Below, in pieces: positions 22,818 through 33,420 of a DNA stretch of 64,000 nt. Each line of letters opens with the position of its first letter. The first letter of the stretch is position 1. The DNA lies in the NCBI GenBank assembly GCA_001692895.1, contig KV748178.1, positions 620,001-684,000 of the forward strand. Direction: 5' to 3'. The stretch is from Cenococcum geophilum 1.58. Its lineage: Eukaryota; Ascomycota; Dothideomycetes; Gloniales; Gloniaceae. A program made the position numbers and the translations under genes. The notes under the pieces were generated by a model. That model did no database searches. It worked only from the letters and a program-made list of their open reading frames with translations, and was not told the origin of the DNA.

Positions 22818-23064
22818 TGTTATAAAGACAATATATTATGTATAAACGCTAAATAAATAAGCATTAGATTTAAAGAATTAATAGCTATATATAGCTGTTG
22901 TGGAGACTTAAGAGGATTACTAGAGAGCTTAGTAGGAATGTAGCTGCGGTTAAATCTATATAGGGGCATTAAGGCAGATAAACTATCTACTAAGCAATAC
23001 TAAATAAGGAAAGGAAACTAGCTATATATACCGCGTAGCGTGTATTACAGGCAGTCCCGTAACA
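22818..23064 (+). repeat. 3' LTR of element I
   Basis: 247 bp, keeping intact TG and CA ends, so it is less mutated at the termini than the 5' copy. It is followed directly by the duplication cttat and by element F's resumed RNase H frame. Confidence 0.85.
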
Positions 23065-24000
23065 CTTATAAACTATAATAACCTAAAATCCTTTATAACT
23101 ATAAAGGTATTAAGCGGTTAATAAGCTAAATAGGTAGAGGCACTATTATAGTATAATTTTAAAATTATATACCGCCTAGAGAAGATAAATCCTATTAATA
23201 GGTTATTAAGATATTTAGATTATAAGACTAGGAGGATCTAGGATAGCATAGGGGAAATAATTTCTATATTATAAAATTTACTTAAAAAAAGAAGACTCTT
23301 TCCTTAAAATTACTTAATTTTATAATAGGGTAGAGGTCCTAGTACTATAGCTGCGAAGTATTATAATAATAAAGCTATAGAATATAGTTATAGACTAGGT
23401 TATAGGCTAAGTAGATATTATAAAGTTAGCGTACCCTAAAATTAGTAAGAATTTTATAGGATATACTAGGGGTATTATAGCACCTTTAACTTAACGGTGT
23501 ATTAGCTACGAGTTTCTAGATTTAAAGGGAATAGGTAAGATACCTATTTACAGTATAGTATACTATATAATAGTAGGAGAATCTACTAGCACTAATAGTT
23601 TAAAATATTTTATGCTACGCCTTATATTTATAATAGTAGTAGGCAAAATAGAAGTAAGCAATCTATATAAACCCTTTTTAGATCTTCTTCTTTAAGTATA
23701 ATAGAGGGACGCCTTTATTTCTAAGGAGAGGTAGAAAAAAATAGTAGAGACTAACTTAGCTAAAGTTACTAAAAAGCTATAGTAGTAAGATTAAAAGGGA
23801 TTATTACGCTTTAAGGGTGCTATATATATCCTAATGAACCAAGCGGTTTAAGATGAAATTCTAAAGATCTTCTATAATAACCCTCTTAGGGGTTACTACA
23901 GTGCTAATAAAACCCTTAAAGCCATTTAAAGGAAATACTTTTAGGATAGAATATCTAAAGAGGTTAAGGACTATATATTAAGATATAATACATACTAAAG
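23065..24000 (+). pseudogene. Element F, second part: RNase H end and integrase zinc-binding domain
   Basis: This continues the protein frame left at 13499. It reads INYNNLK.FITTKVLS at about 23068 (the family T-D-H-N-N-L motif of RNase H), NFKIIYRLEKINPINRLLR at about 23155, and later the integrase zinc-binding region: DEILKIFYNNPLRGYYSANK, TLKAI, KEVKDYILRYNTY at about 23850-23997, with Tyr where the family has His and Cys. The frame is cut at 24000 by LTR E2. The remaining integrase should lie beyond the window. Confidence 0.8.
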
Positions 24001-24217
24001 TGTAATAGCTTATATAAATGCCTCTAAACCGAAGCTTATAAATTGTTATCTAATAAAGATACTAAGCTAAGGAGAAGAAAAGAGGGTTACTAAGGCTAGT
24101 ATAAATAAATAAGTAGCGCGAGTCGCTAAGGCGCTAGTGGTAGGCGAGCCAATAGTAGAAAATAGTATTAGATAATAGTAAATAGTACGGCCGGTAACGT
24201 GCCTTAGCACTATTATA
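24001..24217 (-). repeat. 3' LTR of E2
   Basis: 217 bp. Reverse complemented it aligns with E1's 5' LTR (42585-42795), sharing for example CTCGCCTACYRCTAGCGCCTTAGCGRCT (in pieces) and GTTTAGAGGCATTTRTAYAAGC. Ends are TATAATAG...GCTATTACA. An adjacent polypurine tract, AAAAGGGGGGGG on the - strand (24221-24234), supports the 3' LTR call. Confidence 0.85.
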
Positions 24218-24577
24218 TTACCCCCCCCTTTTAAAAAAGCCTGCCCTTAGACGTTGTCTAAGCTCCTTATTATTATCTAAATTGTTATAGTTATCTACCC
24301 CTTCTTTCTAGCACTTAATCCAGTTTTCTAATTAGCGTAGTAGTTCTAGAAGGTTAGAGTAGGCTAGGTAAAAGTCCTATAACTTATAGGGAGAGTACTT
24401 AAAATTAGACGTAGAATACTATTTTAGGTCCTTATTATAACCTACCTAGCTAGTATAGTATTTTAAGATATTACGGTTTTTCTTAACTGCTAGGATTTCT
24501 TTAACTTCCTATTCTTTGTCCTTTATAATCTAAATTAGTAATAGGGGGTTATTATACTACCTAGGTAATAGATTGTC
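24218..24577 (-). pseudogene. Chromodomain end of E2 pol
   Basis: The - frame reads NPLLLI.IIKDKE.EVKEILAVKKNRNILKY, then VGYNKDLK.YSTSNFKYSPYK, LENWIKC.KEGVDNYNNLDN and finally FFKRGG before the polypurine tract. This is a chromodomain (binds methylated histone tails in known chromoviruses), here with RIP-type stops. The preceding part of the frame is found at 38874 onward; D2 was inserted at the junction with duplication ttgtc/ttatc (24573-24577 and 38874-38878). Confidence 0.85.
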
Positions 24578-24770
24578 TATTATAGGACATAGGCAGTGGC
24601 TATAAAGCGTATATATTTAAGGAGTCTACAAGACGTTACGCGATCGATCGTAAGGGTTAAGGGCGTAAGGAGGTGATATACCTACGCGTAGCTAACATAA
24701 GCTATACGCGAGGTATACGCGAGGGCACGGGGCTCTCCTATAGAGGCCCCTGCGGTAGGGTTCTATAATA
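24578..24770 (-). repeat. 3' LTR of D2
   Basis: 193 bp, starting on the - strand TATTATAGAACCCTACC and ending CCTATAATA. It keeps the GATCGATCG core common to the D LTRs. Confidence 0.9.
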
Positions 24771-25437
24771 CTACCCCTCTTCCTATAGAGGCGGAGCTCC
24801 GGCGACGCTATAGTTACTATATATATATAGAAGGGACACTTAAGGTATAGAAAAGAAGAAAAGGGAGGTATTACTAAAGGCTTAAAACAACGTTATATAA
24901 TAGGGCTTAGCATCTAAAAATCTAACCAATTAGATAACTTTAACCGCCAGTTAAAGTTCCTAAACATCTTAACGATATTCCGGTTACGTGATTATACTTT
25001 ACCGCAATCTAATAGCAATCTAACGGCAATTTGCCCTTACGTGGCAATATATAACGGTTTAACTCTATAAGGGCTCCTATAAAGGATTAGGTATAAAGTC
25101 TCTACTTAGGCCCAGTTTCTATAGGTTCGCGTAGTAAAAGTTACTAATTAGATCCTTTGCATTTTTAAAGTCTTCCTATAGTTGCCATTCTGGCTAATTT
25201 ATGTTAAATCCTATATATATAGCTCTGTAGTAGAGCCGTCGTCCTCTACCTTTACCAAAGTATTTAAAGTTAATAATTCGTTTAACGGTCCACTCCTTAT
25301 AGTTCTTGTCTTCGTTTTTATCTTAGATTAGTACTAGTAGGGGTTTAGGCTATATCTACCTTAGTAAGGGGTTAGGCTAATAGAGGTGTAGTAGCTATAG
25401 GTAAAATACGGGCTATATTTTATAGGTAGCTAGGGTA
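24771..25437 (-). pseudogene. D2 pol 3' end: chromodomain and 3' noncoding
   Basis: The reverse of D1 59520-60190. The chromodomain is at about 25120-25330 (D1 counterpart KEWTVKQIINSKYFSKGRGR). Between it and the LTR are the AGATTGCCGTTAGATTGCCG-type repeats (about 25010-25045). The frame enters from 33421 across nested element B. Confidence 0.8.
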
Positions 25438-25442
25438 AGTAG

Positions 25443-25868
25443 TATAACGGAACCTTGTAGCAAGAACTACGATAGGCTCATTATTAGGCTAGGTGTGTAG
25501 GAAATGCAAGTATAAAAGTCAACAACGTAATAACAACTGGTAGAGTGGTTGCCCAACAGATTAACTCCAATTATATTCTAAGAATTACTATAAAGAAGGA
25601 ACTATCTAGGTAGGGACTAAGGGTCCTTAAATACACAACTGTACTCCTATAAAATCCTTCTTATACGTAATATACGTATACTCTATCTACTCTATTATAG
25701 ATTATATAGATTATATAGATTATACAGATTATATTATATAACCTCAGTTACTATTCCTTATTATATAGTTCTATTAGCTCTATCCTAGACCGTACCTAAA
25801 TTAACTAACTAGCTTCTTCTGTCTCTTCTCTAAGTAGTTATAATATTATACTTAAAGCGTCCATAACA
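25443..25868 (-). repeat. 3' LTR of B
   Basis: 426 bp. In + orientation it begins TATAACGGAACC and ends GCGTCCATAACA. It carries the AGATTATAT tandem run (about 25695-25740). Confidence 0.9.
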
Positions 25869-26589
25869 CCATCTCCCTCCTCTTTATCTTCGTCCTTAAA
25901 GATTTAAAACATCTCTAAGTCGTTTACTAGAGGTATAATATCCGTTTAATTAATTTGGTTAATATTATTACTCATTATACCTAAAGCAATTTCTTCTTCT
26001 TCAACTGCTCGTTATGCTCGCACTATTGCTGCAATATTATCTCTTAGTAAGATTATACCGTCTCTATATTCTCGCTGTTTAAAAGAGGGGTTGGTTTATA
26101 TTACGTTAGCAAACCTATCTTCGTAACAACTGTTTTCTTACTTAAAGTGTACTAAAGCAAATATTTATTTGTCCTATAACGTTCGCTCTACTTCTAATAC
26201 TAAATATACGCGACCTATTACTCTTAATAGTCGTCTGGTTCCCTAATTAATTTATCTTAAGGTTTTATATTTAATCTACTGCTACGCGGCTAGATAATAA
26301 ACTATCTATTACTCTTGCTAAATTACGCCGATCTTAGGACGCTAAATAGGAGGCTGTTAATGCTTAGCAATGGGCTCTTAAGTCTTATTTAGCAGCGTCC
26401 GCTCAGCTAATCCGTCTTAAAAAGGTGCGTAAGAAGGTTTGTTTTAAAGAGTAAAAATTTATAGAATAAGGTCTATATAAACTAGGTAATAAAAGAACGG
26501 ATTCTCCTCTAACAGAGAAGGAAATAGATCTAAGTAGTTCAGCAACTGCTCTTCTTAGGTCCCCCTTAGGTAACTTATTCTTTAGCAAT

Positions 26590-29500
26590 CCTTCTTTATT
26601 AATACTGCCTAACCTAATCTCTTCTAATACTCCTATACCTTTCCTATAGCATTCTTTAGATTCTCTAGTGGCTCCTAGGTAGTCTTAGTATAGCCTATTT
26701 ACTTAACTTCGTACCATATTTTGTTATTAGTGTCCTTATAATTAACGATCTCCAAAACTTACTATTTATCCTCTTCCTATCCTCTATATATGTCTACTTT
26801 ATAAACTAGTGGCTCAATATTCCTATATACTAGCTCTAGTATTACAATATACTATATAGGGTAGATCTTTATTTTAGCTAGTAGGTTTAACTTAAACGTA
26901 ACNNNTGAAATCTTCTANNTAATTTTAAAAGGTTNTAGTCTAANNTNGTCNAANTTCTTGCTTAGTCGTTAACTCTTAAAATTTTTATATAGTAGCTATA
27001 CTTTATCTCCCTCCTTAAGATCTAGTCCCTTAGATCTCTTAGTATTATAGTACTTTTTTATTCTTTCTTATACTTTCTTTACTAATTCTATAAGGTCTAT
27101 ATAAAGATTTATTAAATCCTTTATTCTCTCTTTAGCTCTACTATTTATTTTCTTCACTTATTATAGTAACAATAATATTCTTAGCTTATATCCGTAATTT
27201 GCCTTAAATAGTAATATACCTATTCCTTCTTAAGGTATTATATTGTATGTAAATTATATAACTGGTAATAGTAATACCTAATTATTCTATACATAATTAA
27301 CATAATGCCTTAAGTACTGCTCTAACGTCTAATTCAATCTTTCTGTTTGGCTATCTGTCTATAAATAATATACAGTAGAAGTTACTACTTAAACTCCTTA
27401 CTCCGCTAAAAATACTTCCTAAAATACTACTATAAATCTTAGATCTCTATCTAATATAATCTTACTTAGTGCTCCATGTCTTATAAACACTTCTTTTACA
27501 TAGATTCTAGCGACATCTTCCACTAAGATTTCTTCTGTATATGCTATAAAGTATCCCTACTTTATAAGCTTATCTACTATTACTAAGATNNCGTTATAAT
27601 CNTATNNNGTAATAGGATNTNTTAANTTTAGTAACTTNATAATAAAGTCCTATAATATAACCTCCTATAGTCTCTCTAGTATTTTAATAGGTTATAGCCC
27701 TCTATATAGCTTATGCCTTATTAGTTTATTCCTTTAGCAATTTAAATATTCCTTTATAACTTTTCTAGCTATCCTCTAGATTCCGTTAATAATATACTCC
27801 TCTTAAAGTCTTAACACTAAGCTTATAGCTCTATTATATCCTTAAGTTAGTCCCTTATAGAAGTCTTTTATAAATTATTCTGCTATGCTTCTTAGGATAT
27901 ACTTTACTTCCCGATTTTCATATATATCCGCCTATAAATCTTCTAGCTGTGCTTTTAGAATTCTTATACCTAAAAGCTTTCCGGTATCTTGTAGACTTTC
28001 TCTAGTTTATTATTTTCTTAAGTTGCTATAATTTTTGGATAATTATACCTAATTAATCCGTCTATATTTTTTCGCAATAAAGCTCCTAATGGCTTTTCCT
28101 TATTTTATAGTTTAGCTTTACGGCTTAGAGTATCTACCCATATATTGTCCGTACCTTTAGTATACTAAATCTTAAAATAGTATTCCGTAAGTATCTCTAC
28201 CCATCTAACCTATCTTTAGTTAAGTTCCTTTATTATTAGAAATCCTATTAGGTTTTTATAATCCGTCTTAACTATAAATAGTTTTTCTGTGCCTTATAAG
28301 AATGCTCTCTATTTTTTTAATGCTATAACTATACCTAATAACTCCTTATTATAGATGTTATAGTTTAACTCTAGTAGTATTATCTTCTAACTGTAGTATG
28401 CCACTAGGTGCTATCTATCTTAATACCTTTATATAAAGCACGCCCCTAGTATATAGTTTAATATATCTATCTTTATAACTGTCTCTAGTCCTAGTTAATA
28501 GATCTTAAGAACTAGCTCCTAGGTAAATAACTCTTTAACTTTTTTAAAGAATTCCTTTTACTCCTCTCCCTATACCTATAGTTCTTCTTTCTTTATTAAC
28601 CGCGTAAATGGCTTAATATCCTTTAACTACTGCGCTATAAACCTTCTATAGTAATTACAAAATCCTAAGAATAATCTTAACTATATAACGTTCTCTAGTT
28701 CCTACCAATTTACTATAGCCTTAATCTTTTTTAGATCTATACTAAGTTAGCCTAGTTTAATAATAAATCTAACAAAATTGGTCTTTCTAGTAAAGAACTC
28801 GCATTTCTTAATTGCTACTAGTATCTATTCCTCTTATAGTCTCTTTAAAACCTATTTAACGTATTCCCTATATTCTTCCTCTATTATTAAGTAGATAATA
28901 ATATTGTTAAGATATACTATAATAAATTCATCTAAGTATTCTCCTAATATATTATTAATATACTTTTAGAACATTACTAGTGCGTTTATAAGCCTAAATT
29001 GCATAACTAATAGTTTATATAGTCCTTCCTTTAACCTAAAGGCTGCCTTCTATTTATCGCCTTCCTTAATTCTAATCTAATAGTACGCCTATCTCAGATT
29101 TATCTTCGTGAAGATTTACACATTGCCTATTCTGTCTTAGATTTCGCTAATTAAGGGTAAAGGATACCTATCCTTTNTAGTAATGCTGTTTAACTGCCTA
29201 TAGTTAATACACAGCCTTAGTTTGCTATTTTTCTTTAGTATAAATAGTACTAGATAACCTGCTAATGACTACGATAGTCTAATATATCCTTTTCGTAGAT
29301 TCTCCTAGATAAACTCCTTTAACGCTCTACCTTCTTCTTTAGTAAGCTTATAGATTGGAAAGAACTTTAGACTTATTCCTGGTTCTAGCTCTATTTTATA
29401 GTCCCATACTATATATTCTAACAGCTTTTCGCTTTCCGGCGACTATAGTTTTTTGCCATACTTATAGTATTTCTTTAGTATATAACTTAGTCCTTTTTCT

Positions 29501-29890
29501 ATTTCTTTATAGGTTGCTCCTACTTAGTACCATACTAACTTAGCTTATTGTTATATCTTGCGGCGTTAAGTATTTCTTATATCGACCTAACCTATAATCC
29601 AATTAATTCTTAGATTGTATTTCTATAACTAAGGTATACCTAGTACTGCCTTGTCCCGTCCTAATAGTAGGATATTAAAAGATATCTTAATTTATCTTCC
29701 TTTAATAGTTATCTAAATAGGTCCTATTTTAAGATTAATAATCCCTCCTCTATAGGTTATTAGATCTCCTAAAATTGTAACTAATAGGTAAGGTTACTCC
29801 TTCTATTTATAAGGTAATCCTATTCTCTTAACTACTACTAGTAAGATATAGTTTCGCGTTACTCTACTATCTATTAGCGCTTTAAACTGC
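26590..29890 (-). pseudogene. Pol pseudogene of B: PR-RT-RH-IN-chromodomain
   Basis: The protease active-site region lies at about 29882-29862 (- strand ALIDSRVT). Reverse transcriptase is at about 29450-28750, RNase H about 28560-28130, integrase about 27900-27000 and chromodomain about 26760-26610. Layout and stop pattern are as in A. N positions at 26903-26950 and 27589-27638 fall in integrase. Confidence 0.85.
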
Positions 29891-31900
29891 TAATCTTACT
29901 ACTTAATTTATAAATTTAGGTATTATCCTTAAATTCCTTTAAGGGTCTAAGGCTCTACTACTGGCTCCCCCTAGTCCTATAGGCCTCTACTTTTCCTAAC
30001 TATTAGCTGCTTAATCCTAGTGTACTTAGCTCACTCTTTAGCTAATACCTAGTTTACTTTTTATCTTTAATATACTATAGATATATATTTTCTGGGTATT
30101 CCCACCACTATTATCTATCTAAGTATTCTTCTGTAAGGAATCTTTCTGGTTAAAGTACTAAACTTCCTTCCTTTTAGACCTCTGCTAGATGCTATTTATA
30201 TATATACTTAGCATTCCTATACTATTGCTTGTCCGTTATCTAGTATATCCTTATAGGGTATTTCCAATTCTTTTCCTTTGGATTCTTATGTATTTTATAT
30301 ATATTATCTATGTATATAATCCATAATAACGTATAATATGCTAGGTGCTTTAAGTTAACTCTTGGCTTATTTTTATCCCTAAGTTTAAACCTCTATCATG
30401 CTAATCTAAACATTATAACTTTATTCGCAGGTACTAAAATGCGCCTTTTACTTCTCTAGTCCTCTAAACGTTCCTCTAAATCCTTTAACATTATAATTAA
30501 TGCTCCTTTAATATACGTTATAGCCTTTTCTGTAATTAGGTAGTCTTAGATAACTTTTTTATCTAGCTATATATAGAAATCTTCCCACTTATTATTATGC
30601 CTTTGCCTATACCACTTTTAGTATAGCTACTAAAGTATATATAGTCTGTCTATAAGGAAGTATCTTCTTATTACTATGTCGTAACAGCCCTTTATATATC
30701 GTTTTTCGAACCTAGTTAGAATCCCTAGATCCTCTTTATTTTCCAGTTCAGTAAGCTATTTAGCTCTTAGTATACCTACTCTTAGCCTATTAGTGATTCT
30801 TTATACTAGTGCTCTGTCCTTTATACGTCCTAATATGCTAGATCTCTTATCTAGTTTCTGTTCTTGCTATATAATAATTCTTTACCTAAACTCTTCTATG
30901 GTTTCTTTTGGTTTACGCCTTGCGCTTTAATCCTTAAAGTCATCCTACTTCTTAATCCTAGTATTAAACTTTTAATCTTTAGGCTAAACACTACGTTCCC
31001 CTAGTAAGTCTTCTAGGTCTATATATCTGTCTCCTAATCTAACTGCTGTTTATATTACAGATTCTCTAATCTATAAAGAAGCTCCTTGCCTCTTACCTAT
31101 AGGTATCCTTATTCGTACTCCAAAATCTTAGTCCCTTAGATTCTTTAATCCCAAGCTTACTTCTAACTTAAGCTTAGCTCCCGCCTTAGTCCAACTAGGC
31201 GTCCGTAGTGTTCTTATTTTATCTTAAAAGTCTTAAATCTTACTTATCTCGTTTTAAGAATCTTATGCCGTAAGAAACTCTTATCCTAAGTTTATTTGTA
31301 TATCTCTGAACTAAGCTACTGCCCTACTCTATCGGTTTTCGTCTATTATAGGTCCTTAGGTATACCTTATCTCGTTTTAAGAATTTTAGTTATCTTTTAT
31401 CTTATCTTAAGAATCTTAAGTCTTTGGCCTTTTACCTTTATTAAGTGCCGAAGTGGTTTGCTATCCTACTTCTCTTATATCTTGCGAAGCGATAGACATT
31501 GTATCTAGTAGGGTTCCGATCCCTATTAATGTTCCCTATTCTATAGTGGAATTATTCTTTACCTTTAGTATAACATCTTCAAGGTCTACTCGCTCCCAGT
31601 AAGCGGCCCTTATTGCTTTATTGTTATAAAATATTTCGCCTACGTTAAATTTATCGTCCTTAATATCCGATCTATAAACTAGTTTATTGGTTCCTCTATA
31701 TCCTATAAGTGCTAGCTCCTATAGCTAATAGCTTGCGCCGTACTTAACGTCCTTATAAATTTAGTATGCGTTATTATAACAAAACGTAAAACTTTTAATT
31801 AAATATTCTTTTATTCCTCGCAGTATATTATTGTCCCTTTATATATATATGTCGTCTGCTGGTCTTATACCTTTTACTATATAGTAACTCTACCTACTTC
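29890..31900 (-). pseudogene. Extra gag-protease segment in B
   Basis: Counterpart of A 15590-17385. It carries four copies of the D-S-Q-D-E-I-R-type repeat (31220-31275 and 31365-31415), where A has two. No domain recognised. Confidence 0.6.
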
Positions 31901-32945
31901 TATAGTCTCTAATATAATAACCCTATTTTCCGCAATTTATATAAGCTCCCTTTTTAAACCATTTTTCTTGCTATAGAGTCCGCCTAAATATCTTCTGCTA
32001 TTAAGATCCCTAATTCGGCCTTTACTCCTTAGACCTTTAATTACTTAATCCTTGTCCTCTAGGTTTTTATAGTTTACTCCTACTCTTATAGGCTTCTTTA
32101 GTACTACTTAGGTCTATTAGCTCTACGCCATACTATATTTTCTAACTTAGCTTTAGTTATTGCGTGCTCTACGCCTTATATAACTATAAAACTCTATTTT
32201 AGCCTCTCTTAGCCTATTCCCTTTAGAAGATCCTATTATTAATCTTAATCGCTTAATCTATTAATTCCCTTAGGGTGTCCATATCTTCTATTAGAATAAT
32301 TATATCCTAGACTTTAGCCTTAAGTCCTTGTTTATACTATACCATAAGCGCCCTATTATTCCACTTTACTTATATTGCTAGTGTTTAAAACTATATTATA
32401 TACTTAATTACTAAAGTTCGTTATACGAGGTTCTAAAGTTTTTTTTCCGCTATAGTTATTTCTTCTAGGTCTCTAAATATCTATGTAAGTCGTTCTGCAA
32501 ATCCTTTCTAACTTAAGAATATAAATCGCACGTCTTAGTTAGTAGTCGTTATTCTATTTGCCTATATCTCTATAAGGTAAGGTTTAAACTACTTAAGTGC
32601 TTTCCCTAATAAGAATAGTCCTACGTAGGCTATCTAATCCACGGGTGTAGGTAACTTTACTCCTTCTTATAAGACCTTAAAGTGCATTTATATAAGGAAT
32701 CCTTTAAGCTTTAACCTCTCTTCTATAAATCTCTTAATTAATAGTAGCTTAATCTTTNCTNCTNCTATCCCATTAAGTCTTTCTTCNAANACTATATAGT
32801 TAGCTATTAGTTAGTTAACTATTTCCTATAGTTATCCAACTGTTATAGGTTGCTATAAGTTAGTATCTGCCATACTAGTATTACCTCCTGTCTTTAAAGT
32901 AGTTACTGCCGTCAATAGCATCGTAGTAGCTGCTTTTGGTGGTAT
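31900..32945 (-). pseudogene. Gag pseudogene of B
   Basis: Collinear with A 14389-15440. The start codon has become ATA (32945-32943, followed by PPKAATT). The zinc knuckle region is at about 31950-31910. The same type of stops as A. Confidence 0.8.
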
Positions 32946-32989
32946 GTTATTTAACTTTTTATATTAATACCGTAACTAGGTAGTAATTA

Positions 32990-33415
32990 TATAACGGAAC
33001 CTTATAGCAAGAACTACGATAGGCTCGTTATTAGGCTAGGTGTATAGGAAATGCAAATATAAAAGTTAACAACGTAATAATAACTAGTGGAGTGGTTGCC
33101 TAACAGATTAACTCCAATTATATTCTAAGAATTACTATAANGAAGGAACTATCTAGGTAGGGACTAAGGGTCCTTAAATACATAACCATACTCCTATAAA
33201 ATCCTTCTTATACGTAATATACGTATGCTCTATCTACTCTATTACGGATTATACAGATTATATAGATTATATAGATCACATTATATGACCTTAGTTACCA
33301 TTCCTCGTCATATAGTTCTATCGGCTCTATCCTAGACCGTGCCTAAATTAACTAACTAGCTTCTTCCGTCTCTTCTCCAAGTAGTCGTAATATCGTACTT
33401 AAAGCGTCCGTAATA
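32990..33415 (-). repeat. 5' LTR of B
   Basis: 426 bp, collinear with 25443-25868, ending GCGTCCGTAATA in + orientation; one unresolved base at 33142. Confidence 0.9.
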
Positions 33416-33420
33416 GGCAG

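Larger units (their letters stand above)
13500..23064 (+). mobile_element. I: small LTR element without pol, interrupted by A
   Basis: Two 247-bp direct repeats (13500-13746 and 22818-23064) begin TATTATAAAG/TGTTATAAAG and end CTGTAATA/CCCGTAACA. They are flanked by cctat (13495-13499) and cttat (23065-23069), a 5-bp target duplication differing by one transition. The insertion splits element F's RNase H. With element A removed, the interior is only about 1.15 kb and has no protease, reverse transcriptase or integrase; it carries a single frame (21938-22817). It is therefore a non-autonomous LTR retrotransposon. Confidence 0.8.
25443..33415 (-). mobile_element. B: full-length copy of the A family, reverse orientation
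   Basis: Two 426-bp LTRs and a 7.1-kb interior, reverse-complement collinear with A. Flanks agtag (25438-25442) and ggcag (33416-33420) are a 5-bp duplication differing at two positions, both transitions. It lies in D2 near the end of the integrase. Scattered N positions occur (26903-26950, 27589-27638, 29177, 32758-32789 and 33142). Confidence 0.93.
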
